Positions 34,774 to 45,145 of a stretch of 64,000 nucleotides of DNA are shown piece after piece. The translations under genes and the position numbers were made by a program. The stretch's first letter is position 1. Each line of letters begins with the position of its first letter. The notes under the pieces are model-generated. The model did not search any database and was not told the origin of the DNA. It worked only from the letters and a program-made list of their open reading frames with translations. The stretch is from NCBI GenBank assembly GCA_963675135.1, contig OY776130.1:29504001-29568000 (forward strand). Reading direction: 5' to 3'. Source of the DNA: Galeopsis tetrahit (lineage: Eukaryota > Streptophyta > Magnoliopsida > Lamiales > Lamiaceae).

Positions 34774-35149
34774 TATAATATAGAAATAAATTAATCAAAG
34801 GAATTGCTTAATGATGAATTAGGTTCTGGACGAATAAAATGATAGAAATAATTAAGCAAAGAGAACAGTAAATAAAAATAACGGTTGAAAACCGAAAAAA
34901 AAAAGAGAAGAAGGAGAGAAAATCTACCCTTAATTACTATTTCTGAATCTTCCTCTCTCCTACGTGGCTTCTCGCTTTTCTTTCTTTCTAACTTTCTAAT
35001 TTTCTTAAAATTTACATTTATTTTTCTTTTACAGTTTTCTTCAGTTTTTTTTCTCTCCCCTTTTCTCGGTCTTTTCTCAGTTTTTTTAATTTTACAGTTT
35101 TCTTAATTATTTTCTTTTACCATTTTCTTCAATTAATCTAATTTTTCTT

Positions 35150-35399
35150 GGGTTGGTCTGCTATGGACTCGAGTGCATGTTGTGCACTTTAGTCCATGTT
35201 GCACTTTTCAGTTTTACTGAATTACACTTTTTGGTAAATGGTGTTGCACTTTTCAATTATTAAACTGCATAATAATATTTTTAGTTATAGTGACTTACAC
35301 TTTTTAGTAATATTGTGTTGTACTTTTCAGTTTAATAACTTACACTTTTCTTTAAACTAGGGTGCACAACATGCACTCGAATGCATACTAGACTTTACC
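35150..35399. mobile_element. short MULE-type element, copy 2 (250 bp)
   Basis: The ends are inverted repeats of about 38 bp: GGGTTGGTCTGCTATGGACT and, from the other side, GGTAAAGTCTAGTATGCATT, both followed by CGAGTGCATGTTGTGCAC. An exact 9-bp duplication ATTTTTCTT flanks it (35141-35149 and 35400-35408). The interior matches copy 1 at 31033 without the nested retroposon and the A-rich part. Confidence 0.88.
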
Positions 35400-37040
35400 A
35401 TTTTTCTTATCTTCTTAAAACTTACCATTATTTTCTTTTTCAGTTTTTTTTCAATTTTTCTTTCTCTCTCATCTCTCCCCCTTTTTTTTCCGTTTTCTCA
35501 ATTATTATTTTTTACATTTTTCTTTAAAAAAAATTCGTTCTCTTCCTTTTTCTCTTATCTCAATTTTTTTTTTTTTTTACATTTTTCTTTAATTAAAATT
35601 CGTTCTCTTCCTTTTTCTTTTATCTCAATTATTTTATTTTACAGTTTTTTTTACAAATTTTATTCCTTTCTCATTTTTTTTTTCTCTCTTTTTTTATTTT
35701 AATATGAATGGAATTGGATTAGGATTAAAAACAGTTAATCTTTTCTCTTCTCTTCTCTCCTCTCTCTTTCCTTTTTTTTCGATTTTCTCAATTATTTTCT
35801 CTTACAGTTTTTTTTACAAATTTTATTCCTTTCTTATTTTTCTCTCATTTTCAAAAAACAGTCAATCTTTTCTCTTTCTTTTTTTCCTTACTTTCTATGC
35901 GGTTCTTTTTTCCTTACGTTCTTCACTTGCCTTCCTTCTTTCTACCGCCTGTTGTTTTGCTTTAACATTTCATTTCTTCTATTGTTTCTCTCTCCTTTTC
36001 TTTTCTCAGTTTTTTTAATTTTACAGTTTTCTTAATTATTTTCTTTTACCATTTTCTTCAATTAATCTAATTTTTCTTATTTTCTTAAAACTTACCATTA
36101 TTTTCTTTTTCAGTTTTTTTCAATTTTTCTTTCTCTCTCATCTCTCCCCTTTTTTTTTCCGTTTTCTCAATTATTTTTTTTTACATTTTTTTTTAAAAAA
36201 AATTCGTTCTCTTCCTTTTTCTCTCTCATTTTCAAAAAACAGTCAATTTTTTCTCTTTCTTTTTTTCCTTACTTTCTATGCGGTTCTTTTTTCCTTACGT
36301 TCTTCATTTGCCTTCCTTCTTTCTACCACCTGTTGTTTTGCTTTAACATTTCATTTCTTCTATTGTTTCTCTCCCCTTTTCTCGGTATTTTCTCAGTTTT
36401 TTTAATTTTACAGTTTTCTTAATTATTTTCTTTTACCATTTTCTTCAATTAATCTAATTTTTCTTATTTTCTTAAAACTTACCATTATTTTCTTTTTCAG
36501 TTTTTTTCAATTTTTCTTTCTCTCTCATCTCTCCCCTTTTTTTTTCCGTTTTCTCAAATTTTTTTTTTTACATTTTTCTTTAAAAAAAATTCGTTCACTT
36601 TTCTCTTATCTCAATTATTATTATTTTTTACATTTTTCTTTAATTAAAATTCGTTCTCTTTCTTTTTCTCTTATCTCAATTATTTTATTTTACAGTTTTT
36701 TTTACAAATTTTATTCCTTTCTCATTTTTTTCTCTCATTTTTTTTTATTTTAATATGAATTGAATTGGATTAGGATTAAAAACAATTAATCTTTTCTCTT
36801 CTCTTCTCTCCTCTCTCTTTCCTTTTTTTTCGATTTTCTCAATTATTTTCTCTTACAGTTTTTTTTTACAAATTTTATTCCTTTCTTATTTTTCTCTCTC
36901 ATTTTCAAAAAACAGTCAATCTTTTCTCTTTCTTTTTTTCCTTACTTTCTATCCGGTTCTTTTTTCCTTATGTTCTTCATTTGCCTTCCTTCTTTCTACC
37001 GCCAGTAGTTTTGCTTTAACATTTCATTTCTTCTATTGTG
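35400..37040. repeat. pyrimidine-rich tract with three tandem segmental copies
   Basis: Almost all T and C on the plus strand. Blocks starting TTCTTAAAACTTACCATTAT recur at about 35411, 36084 and 36470, and blocks starting TTAGGATTAAAAACA recur at about 35720 and 36770. The unit is about 0.66 kb, with a shorter middle copy. No protein is credible; long open frames here come from the absence of purine-rich stop codons. Confidence 0.75.
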
Positions 37041-37869
37041 GTAAGTGTCTGAGAAATTATTATATGGGTTAGCATTCTCAAGTCTCCATTTATTTTGGTT
37101 CTTCATTTTTATGATTAGTTCTTAGAATTTTTTCACATTTAACCGCAGAATATTAATATAATTTTTTTTCATCAGGTAAGGGGAGATATGTGTGAAGATA
37201 TATAATATATACGTGAGTACATGTTTTAGTAGTTCCCTCTCCCTTTGTTCTATTCTACATTGGAACTTAAAAGAGAGTCAACTTTCAAGGCATGAACTAA
37301 TATATAAAAAAAATGCAATATTTGTATTTACTGTATTTACTAATTGAAACAGATTGCCTTTTGTTGTACCTATGGAGAAGTTAATCACAAGCAATGTGCA
37401 GCATTCAGCCTTCACATGATTCGCAGGTTTGAGCCTCTTTTATCGGTTCTTTTTTCTTTTTACATTTTTCTTCCTCTCCGTTCTCTGTTATTCTTCTCAA
37501 AACTTTGTGATTAGTTTAGTTTAGTTTACATTTTAATTGTAATTGTTTTTTTTAGATGTCAGATTCCTTGATTGCATTAATTTTATGTTTTTGTATGCTC
37601 TAATTTTTTTATAATTTTTTTTAGACCATGTAATTGTTTTTTCCTCAATCATTCTTAATAGACATGACGTCAAATTGCAAAAAAGAAGAGGATAAAAGAA
37701 GAGGATGTGAATAAAAGTTCAATGAAGATAATTTAAGGAATATGTGAAATTTTTAAGTTTTTGTTTTCTCTAATTTTATTAGATAATTTAATTTTTTTGG
37801 TTCTCTAATATTTTTTAGACTTGTAATTTTTTGTAATCTTTGAATTATATATACTTTTGTTAAAAAGAA
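37041..37869. other. AT-rich remainder of Helitron II, no gene seen
   Basis: Contains short stretches repeated at 40870-41210 (TAGACATGACGT, AGAAGAGGAT, TTCTCTAATTTT) on the far side of the nested foldback MULE. This suggests an internal duplication of the Helitron body. No reading frame could be recognised. Confidence 0.5.
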
Positions 37870-38119
37870 GGGATTTTCTTAGAGTAGTCTTTAAGTCGCC
37901 TGGACTATTAATAGTCCGGATGTCAAATTGTATCGCTTTGTGTCGCCTTAACTTGATACCTGTTACCTTTTTTTAATACTTTAAAATAATTATTTAAAAT
38001 TTATTTTATTATTTACTATTTTATCCTTAATTAAAATGAATAATATTAATATTAAAATTAAACAATTCGAACGATAAAATTAGATTTTTTTTAACAAAAT
38101 TAGATTATTATTTTATTTA

Positions 38120-40045
38120 TATTTTATCTACACCTGCTCATTTAATTAGTACACCTTCAAAATTTTCTTTTACTACGGTTATCTGTACCCGCTCATTTTA
38201 TTAGTTCACCCAAAATCATTTTTTAACCATAATTATCTACAATCGCTCATTTTATAAGTTCACCCCAAAATTATTTTTTTACCACAGTTATCTGTACTGC
38301 TCATTTTATAAGTTCATCCCAAATTTTTTTCTTCAAATAATTACATTTTAAAGACTATATTATCCTTTTATTAATTTATACAAAATATAATAAAATCAAC
38401 ACTAATTTGTAGGGTGATAGTTGGGTACATGCAAGATACCGGTACACACCAATTTTAATTTTTTATTTATATTTTATCTATACCCACTCATTTAATGAGT
38501 TCACCCAAAAATCATTGTTTTACTACGGTTATCTGCACCCGCTCATTTTATGAGTTCACCCATAAATTATTTTGTTACCACGTTTATCTGCAGCCCTCAT
38601 TTTATGAGTTCACCCCTAAATATTTTTTAAAAAATAATTACATTTAAAAGACTATATTATCCTTTTATTAATTTAAAAAAAATATAATAGAATCAACCTT
38701 AATTTGTATATTTACAATTTGTAGTCGGGTCATTATCGAATTACCGTCGATTCACCATCAAGTGACCCATATTTTTAGAAAAAAAATCGTAAAGCATAAT
38801 TTAAAAGAAAAAACTATCGAAATTAGCCACAAATCTTGATTTTTTTTTCTTTTTAATTTTTCTTCCCCTTCCTCGTTTTCTCCCATTTTCAGTTTTTATT
38901 CCAAACTTTTAATTTTTTTTCGTTTTTTTCCTTTTACTTTTTTTTTCCTGCCTTTATTTTCCATTTTTTCATGTGTATTATTTTAAATTTTAATACAAAA
39001 TAATATTATAGGAAAACGTCATGCTCAGACCATCGATTAGTTCTAAAAAATATGTGTTCATATAATATTGTTTAAGAACATTGACCTAAATTACGATTTG
39101 TACAATGAAACTAGATTGATTGTTACAAGACTTGAAAATCACATTATTGAGGACACATTTTTTTTTTTGAAAGAATATTTTTTATTTTGGAAAGAATGTT
39201 GGTAGTAAAGTTTTTATTCTGAAAATTATATTGAGTGTTTCGATGACACGACTCCCATAAAGTTTCGAATAAGATAATTTCTTATTCTATTGTCTTTTAC
39301 AATGACGATAAATAAAAGTTAAAGGACAGTCTCTTTTCATGGTAGGTGTGTAGTGTGTACCTTCTGAAATATGTTAATGCATAGACAATTATATGTTGCA
39401 GCATCTAGAGTTAAAAGTGAATTGAAAAATATTTACCTAGATTCAAATGAAAAAATACGTAAATCCTTATAAACAATAGAGTGTATATAAAATTTTGCCT
39501 GTATAAATTATGATTGATTGTATTATATTTTGTTTAGATTAATAGAAGGGCATTATATTAATTTTAGGTGTAATTGTTTTTAAAAAATAATTTGTGGGCG
39601 GGGAGTGAAGTCAATAAAAGTGAGGTGTAAATAATCGTGGTCAATTGTTTATATATAAATTATGATTGATTGTATTATATTTTATGTAAATTAATAGAAG
39701 GGCATTATAGTAATTTTAGATGTAATTTTTTTAAAATAATAATTATTGGGGGTGAAGTCAACCAAAGTGGGGGTGTAAATAACCGTGGTCAATTGTTTAT
39801 ACCGTATATATAAATTAATAGAAGGGTACTATAGTAATTTTAGGTATAATTTTTTAAAAATAATAATTTAGGCGGTGAAATCAAAAAAAGTGAGGGTGTA
39901 AATAATTGTGATCAATTGTTTATATAATTTGTGGGGGTGAAGTCAACAAAAGTGGAGGTGTAAATAACTGTGGTCAATTGTTTATATAATTTATGAGGGT
40001 AAAGTTAACAAAATTGAGGGTGTAGTCAATTATAAGATTGAAATT
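38120..40045. repeat. inverted arrays of subterminal repeats in the foldback MULE
   Basis: The left array (about 38120-38640) repeats GCTCATTTTATAAGTTCACCC with ACCACGGTTATCTG. The right array (about 39590-40040) repeats GGGGTGAAGTCAACAAAAGT with GTAAATAACTGTGGTCAATT. The right unit is a diverged reverse complement of the left unit. Four or more units occur on each side. Confidence 0.75.
39080..39345 (+). pseudogene. Helitron helicase fragment III inside the foldback MULE
   Basis: The plus strand gives NIDLNYDLYNETRLIVTRL and ENHIIED and, after frameshifts, KNVGSKVFILKI and TRLP.SFE. These correspond to the LLRNID...GLCNGTRL, EAK and FIPRM..TPSD..LPFKF region of plant Helitron helicases. It is diverged from fragments I, II and IV. 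It is either captured by the MULE or a remnant of a Helitron that jumped into it; no Helitron ends are visible next to it. Confidence 0.6.
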
Positions 40046-40390
40046 TAAATTTAAATTAGGTGTGTACGGTGCATACGAGTGTACGGGAGAATTTGACATT
40101 AAAATAAAGATTATAAATATATAAATTAATTTTTTTATTAATCATATGAGGATAAATTTGTAATTTTATAATTATATATTTAAAATTATTAAATTTAATT
40201 TAAAAGTGTGATAGGGCGACAAAAAACGATAATAAGTGCAATGCAAGGCGATGGATTCTGCGACGCCAAATGCAACAGGTAGCAGGTAATCAAATATAAG
40301 CCATTAGATTTCAGATCTGATGGCTCAAATTACTGGACTATTGATAGTCCAGGCGACACTGGACTGTCCTTAGAAGGCCCCTAAAAAGAA

Positions 40391-41586
40391 AATTACTTCT
40401 TTCTTTCCTCTTCTGTTCCACCAGATAAGAAATATTGAAGAGTTTCAATTCCTTATTAATTCTTCAATGTATTCTTCTTTGATATTTTGAAGCTCTAATT
40501 AATTTCCTTCTTAATTCTCCAACGTATTCTTCTTCTTTTCTTTGGTGTTTTGAAGCTCTAACTAATTTGTATTCATTTTCTTTAGGTAATCTCTAATTAA
40601 TCTTTCATTGCTTTTACTAGAATTCTTTTTTAATTTTTTTCTATTTAATTTAGATTAAATTTTCTTTGCAAATCTTACTAAAGGAATATTCTAGATGAGA
40701 TATATAAAAATTATTTTAAAAAAATTTTCTTAAATATTTCTCCATCTTTTCAACTTTTTTTTTTTCGGTTTTTTTTTTCTTTTTTTACAGTTTTCTTTCT
40801 CTCAATTTTCTGCTATTCTTCTCTAAACTTTGCCATTAGTTTAATTTACTTTTTAATTGTTTTTCTTTTAATGCATCTATTGTTTTCCATGTGGGATTTC
40901 TTAATTACATCTTCTCACTTGCTCAAGTTCTTTTTTAAGAAAATATTAAGGTAATTTTGTGTTTTTGTGTTCTCTAATTTTCTGTAAAAAAAAATTTTTA
41001 GACAATGTAATTTTTTCCCCTCATCCATTCCTAATAGACATGACGTAAAAGGAAGAGGATATTGAATAAGAGTTCAAGGAAGATGCAAGAAAATGAGAAC
41101 GAGTTCAAGGCAGACATGTCCCTTTTTTTAAAAGGGTTGTTCTCTAATTTTTAGACGGTGTAATTTTTGTATTCTTTGAATTATGTATATTTTTGTGTTA
41201 AAAAGAAATTTATTCTTTCTTTCATTCAAAGAGTTCCAGAAGCTCTAATTAATTTATATTCATTTCTCATATCAATTTTATTATATCATTTTCTTTTTCA
41301 TAAAACAATTTCTTTCTTCAGGGTAATCTGAATTTTTACAGTTTTCTTCAATATTCTTAAAAAAATTAATTCCGTAAAATATTTTCAATGATGAAAAGGT
41401 GATCATTTAAAATATATTATGACTATTTCATTGTATTCTACTCCCATACGTTGGATTACAAAAATAATTTTGTATACTCAATAATATTTCATAATTCTCT
41501 TAATTTATACTTCGTATTTCATTTTTTTATTCTCCATTCCATTCCATGTGATGTTAATTTTGCATTTTGAAAATTAATCTTTGTCC
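40391..41586. other. pyrimidine-rich Helitron body, no intact gene
   Basis: T- and C-rich DNA with repeats of 37540-37869. Near 41392-41401 the words AATGATGAAAAG followed by GTGATC match the end of RPA-like exon 1 and its splice donor, the only coding trace seen here. Confidence 0.45.
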
Positions 41587-41758
41587 TTATTATTAAAAGA
41601 CTCCAAATTTCTTAGGTTTACTTTTTATAATTTTATAAGCATTTTAAAATACAAGTTACTGGTACGAAAACATTATTATTAAAAGACTCCAAATTTCTTA
41701 GGTTTACTTTTTATAATTTTATAAGCATTTTAAAATACAAGTTACTGGTACGAAAAAT
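41587..41758. repeat. 86-bp tandem duplication
   Basis: Two nearly identical copies of a unit with TATTATTAAAAGACTCC, AAATTTCTTAGGTTTAC and ACAAGTTACTGGTACGAAAA. The second copy runs straight into the RPA-like exon 2 remnant, and both include its first bases. Confidence 0.85.
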
Positions 41759-41893
41759 TATTAGACAAGGACTCACATACAATTGATATAATTTTGGAGC
41801 CGAACGCTCTCATATTATCTATAAAACACCTCTACAAACTAACATATTACAACCAACACAAATGACAACATATTCTCTTATTCAATCTGAACT
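41735..41893 (+). pseudogene. RPA70-like exon 2 remnant
   Basis: The plus-strand sequence aligns with exon 2 of RPA-like copy A (34533-34272, minus), including AAGGACTCACATACAATTGATATAATTT-like words, AAACACCTCTACAAACTAAC and CTTATTCAATCTGAA. In copy A these codons give GLTYNLYNFGV, TKHPYKLTF and LIQSEF. Frameshifts are present. It lies just upstream of the Helitron 3' end, tying RPA to this Helitron. Confidence 0.65.
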
Positions 41894-41968
41894 TATGCAT
41901 ACACAAATGACAACACATTATGCATACACAAATGACAACACATTATGCATATACAAATGACAACTCAT
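41894..41968. repeat. 25-bp minisatellite, three copies
   Basis: TATGCATACACAAATGACAA followed by CACAT, three times with few changes. The core CATACACAAATGACAA is the sequence of the RPA-like exon 2 (codons for HTQMT), so the repeat grew out of that exon. Confidence 0.88.
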
Positions 41969-42072
41969 TCTCTTATTTAATTGCAAGAGTGCATTTTAAT
42001 TATCATCAAATATATTTTAAAATAATAAATTATAATTTTTTTATTAAATAATAATATATTTTCTTTTTCAAT

Positions 42073-42100
42073 CCCGCGAAATTCGCGGGTCTTACACTAG
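42073..42100 (+). terminator. Helitron 3' terminal hairpin and CTAG end
   Basis: A perfect palindrome CCCGCGAAATTCGCGGG at 42073-42089, then TCTTACA and CTAG at 42097-42100, followed by T. This is the rolling-circle termination signal of Helitrons. Confidence 0.9.
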
Positions 42101-42750
42101 TAAAAAATAAAACTGAAGAAAAGTTTAAATTAAAATAATTGAAAATGAGAGAAATTTTTAAGGAAATTTAAGAAAATAAATTTTAGTGAAAGAGGAAGAG
42201 GAGAGAAGTAAAAAAAATATTTAAAAAAAATATAAAAAAATGTATAAAGAATAAATAAATTAATTATTATTTAAAAAAAGAAAAGAAAAAAACTTTAGAG
42301 AGAGAGAGAACGAAAAAAAAAAGGAAGAAAAGTTTAAATTAAAATAATTGAAAAATGGGAGAAAATTTTAAGGAAATGAGAAAATTTTAAGGAAATTTAA
42401 ACTCAAAAGAAAATTAATGAGAGAGGGAGTGGAGAGAAGTAAAAAAATTATTTATAAAAATATATAAAAAAATGTTTAAAGAATAAATAAATTAATTATT
42501 ATTTAAAAAAAGAAAAGAAAAAAAACTGTCGAACGAAAAAAAAAATGAAGAAAAGTTTAAAAGTAAATAATTGAAAATGGGAGAAAATTTTAAAAAAATC
42601 TTAAAAAATAAATTTTAATGAAAGTGAAAGAGGAGAGAATTAAAAAAAGAAAAGAAAAAACTGTCGAGAAAAAAAAAGGAAGAGGGAGTTGAAAAAACTG
42701 TAAAAGAATAGAGAAAAAAGGGGGAGAGATAGAGGAGAGAGAACTAATAT
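42101..42750. other. purine-rich tract, no gene seen
   Basis: A- and G-rich on the plus strand with repeats such as GAAGAAAAGTTTAAATTAAAAT and GAATAAATAAATTAATTATT. It is the mirror image in composition of the pyrimidine-rich Helitron DNA at 29050-29800 and 35400-37040, fitting a Helitron copy in the opposite orientation. Confidence 0.5.
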
Positions 42751-42839
42751 ATTAAAATTTTGCAGTGAATAAGTGAAGAAGTAATATACATTATAAATTC
42801 CTAAACACTTCCTTGTAAAAACATTGGTAGTGTACTTGC

Positions 42840-43170
42840 ACGGTTTGCCTTGATGAGGCCAGTATTTTCAATTATGTTCTGCTCTAACTCTAGACACGGC
42901 AACATATAGTTGACCATAACTGATTTTGGAAGAAACAATTGAAAAGGGTTGTCCTTGACTTTTCTTTATTGTCATAGCAAAGCACAAAAAAAATTGGAAA
43001 CTGTCTCCTTTTAAATTTAACAGCAATTTCATCTGAAGTTGTAAGAGTCATTCGTGGGATGTGCACTATACTCCCTCCCAAATGTTTCTTCCAGATATGA
43101 TTTTTGTCTCAAGAATATGTTTTCCAAGTCTTTGTTATAACCTTTCTCAAAAGCATTATGGGTACACCTA
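42840..43170 (-). pseudogene. Helitron helicase C-terminal fragment IV
   Basis: The clearest of the four helicase pieces. The minus strand reads GGSIVHIPRMTLTTSDEIAV and then FKRRQFPI, the conserved HIPRM..TPSD..FKRRQFP region of plant Helitron helicases, followed by CYDNKEKSR, a decayed form of the M(T)INKSQGQ motif. Upstream codons still show VGVPIML. A stop ends the frame at 42890. It lies downstream of and on the same strand as RPA-like copy B. Confidence 0.8.
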
Positions 43171-43366
43171 TCTTGAGAATAAGACGATGATAAGAAATTA
43201 AGAGAATTACATGGAGTAATGAAATATTATTTAGTATACAAAATTATTTTTATGTTTCTCAAAAGCATTATAGATACACCTATCTTGAGAATAAGACGAT
43301 TATAAGAAATTAAGAGAATTACATGGAGTAATGAAATATTATTGAATATACAAAATTATTTTTGTA
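43143..43366. repeat. 112-bp tandem duplication
   Basis: Two copies of TTTCTCAAAAGCATTAT.G.TACACCTATCTTGAGAATAAGACGAT and the following ~60 bp, at 43143 and 43255. The unit begins in the helicase codons for VGVPIMLL and runs into upstream non-coding DNA. Confidence 0.9.
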
Positions 43367-43639
43367 ATCTAACGTTAACTCTATAAAAGCAAAATACATT
43401 GAAATCATCAGAATATTTTTTAAAATATTAAATATGGCAAACAAAATGAATAAAAAATAGATTTTAAGATTTACATAACAAAAAATTATAACATTAAAGA
43501 AGAATATAATGCATTGTCAATATCCATAGTATAAAAAATATAGTTCCAAATCTTAAAAATACATTTTCAAATGAAACAGTTTTTAAAAAATACATAAACA
43601 TATATTTAACTGCTTCTTTCAATCAACTTTTCTCAATCT

Positions 43640-44620
43640 TGACCTGGATAAGTTGGTTTGTTGTAGACGTTTTGGACTTCAAGTAGTAAAGAAAATTTGG
43701 TACAGTTTCATACTTAGTTTCACATATTTGTATAGAAATATATTAAAAGTAATGTAATATTCAAAATTTAAAGAAAAAATGACCTCCTTGTTTTTCGATG
43801 TTATCGATGAACTATGTTGAACATGGGTTGCAATAACACTTTCATCATCGAACGACAAGTCATTTAAAAAAAACAATATAATTATTTGTAAACTATGTAG
43901 GATTATATAAGAGTAATGAACAATAGGATAATGTGGTTGTACTTTGATGAAGAACTTTTGCATTGAAAGTGAGTTATCAAATTCCTGTCATCGGATAACT
44001 TGACCACGGTATAGTTATTCCAGTTACTCTTCAAGTCTTCTTCTTCAGAGATGTGGATTCTGAAAATAAATTTCCGATGAACCAAATGTTCAAACTGGAT
44101 CGGTAAAGTGCCTGTAATCCTTCCTGCATGGTTAGGAGACGAAAGAAAAATTTATTTGTATGTATAAGTAAAAAGAGGAAAAAAATATATATATAATAGA
44201 CGACATAAAGTATTTGGCATGTTATGTTTCACAATCAACTAAAACATTAAAGAATGTAACATCACCTTGTCCAAATCAGTTAGAATTTCGACTGCAGTTT
44301 TGCCGATGAGTGGAATAAGAATGCTATCAAACAAAGTCAAAAAGACTGATCCCGTGTCGTCAACAACATTAATGACCAACTTGTACCTAATAATAAAAGT
44401 AATGACGAGTAGTTCATTTTTGAAGTTAAAAAATTATAATAAAATCACCATAGACTGGTTAATACCTCAGTATCAAAATTTTGTAATTCGATGTCACAAT
44501 TTCTGCATTTGATTGTGTCGGCACCATACAAAAAATTTCTACGACACTTGGGGCAGGCTTGGTAGTACCAACTGGACTTAATGTCAATGACCATGTAACA
44601 TTTCTTAAACAGAAAATAAT
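43640..44620 (-). pseudogene. RPA70-like gene, copy B, C-terminal exons
   Basis: Exons on the minus strand: ~44601-44469 (CHVIDIKSSWYYQACPKCRR, CRNCDIELQNFD), ~44386-44268 (LVINVVDDTGSVFLTLFDSI, GKTAVEIL), ~44124-43937 (ITGTLPIQFEHLVHRKFIF, ISEEEDLKSNWNNYTVVKL) and ~43862-43785 (SFDDESVIATHVQ). All borders are GT-AG. The first two exons are more than 90% identical by eye to copy A, and here the zinc exon has no stop. The N-terminal OB folds are absent; the hAT-like end and copia element 2 lie where they would be. The C-terminal OB fold with its zinc ribbon normally binds single-stranded DNA and contacts the other RPA subunits. Confidence 0.68.
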
Positions 44621-44657
44621 TTTCGAATGTTATTTTTTATTCAATATTGTATGATTT

Positions 44658-44700
44658 CAGTGACGGACCCAGGATTTTTAAGTCGGGGGCCAAATAATAA
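44658..44700 (+). repeat. possible hAT-type transposon end
   Basis: CAGTGACGGACCCAGGATTT and TTTAAGTCGGGGGCCAAA resemble the CAGTGGCGGA.CCAGG ends of a common plant hAT-like group. The opposite end is not in the window; copia element 2 starts about 450 bp on and may have split it. Confidence 0.45.
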
Positions 44701-45145
44701 CAATAAAAAAAAAATCAAAAATGAAATTTTAACAAGATGCATATATATTCTTGAACTTTAAATATAAAGAATTTATTCCATATCAAAAAATTTAAACAGA
44801 GACAGTTTTGAGAAACCCTAAATTCAATAAGAAGACAAAAAAATAGAATAAAAATAATTGTGGTGGACCAACCAAAATAATAAAGAAAGGTAAAAAAGTT
44901 AAATTAATAATAAATAAAATTTACCTTCAATATCTAAAATTAATGAGACATATTTTTCTTGATCTCTGTCTTGAAAGCTCTGATGCGCGTGAGTTGAATA
45001 AAAAGGAGGAGACACTTTGTTTTTTAATTGAATTACTTTTTTAATTACTTTGCAAGATGAGGCGAAATTGCGAATATTAGTAGTCAACTATGCAACCACT
45101 TTTCATGTACTAGGCGTCATATATAATCCATACTAGTATCATATA

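Larger units (their letters stand above)
37870..40381. mobile_element. 2.5-kb foldback MULE-like element
   Basis: The TIRs agree over about 47 bp: the left starts GGGATTTTCTTAGAGTAGTC, the right (opposite strand) GGGGCCTTCTAAGGACAGTC, and both go on to GTCGCCTGGACTAT.AATAGTCC. An exact 9-bp duplication TAAAAAGAA lies at 37861-37869 and 40382-40390. Inside the TIRs are arrays of ~60-bp units in opposite orientation on the two sides, and between them a piece of Helitron helicase. No transposase is present. Confidence 0.88.
34923..42100 (+). mobile_element. Helitron II, probable full length with nested insertions
   Basis: The proposed 5' end TCTACCCTTAATTACTATTTC at 34923 follows an A and matches the start of block I. 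The 3' end at 42100 is a canonical Helitron terminus: a 17-nt palindrome CCCGCGAAATTCGCGGG and, 11 bases on, CTAG followed by T. Between them are pyrimidine-rich repeats, a MULE-type element, the foldback MULE 37870-40381 and a plus-strand RPA exon. The 3' end is strong; the 5' end is inferred from repetition of the same sequence at 29015. The coding capacity is gone. Confidence 0.5.

Noticed and set aside
31450..36018. Long T/F/S/L-rich open frames in the pyrimidine- and purine-rich tracts
   Set aside because: They consist of low-complexity Phe/Ser/Leu runs caused by strand composition; no domain and no conservation between tandem copies.
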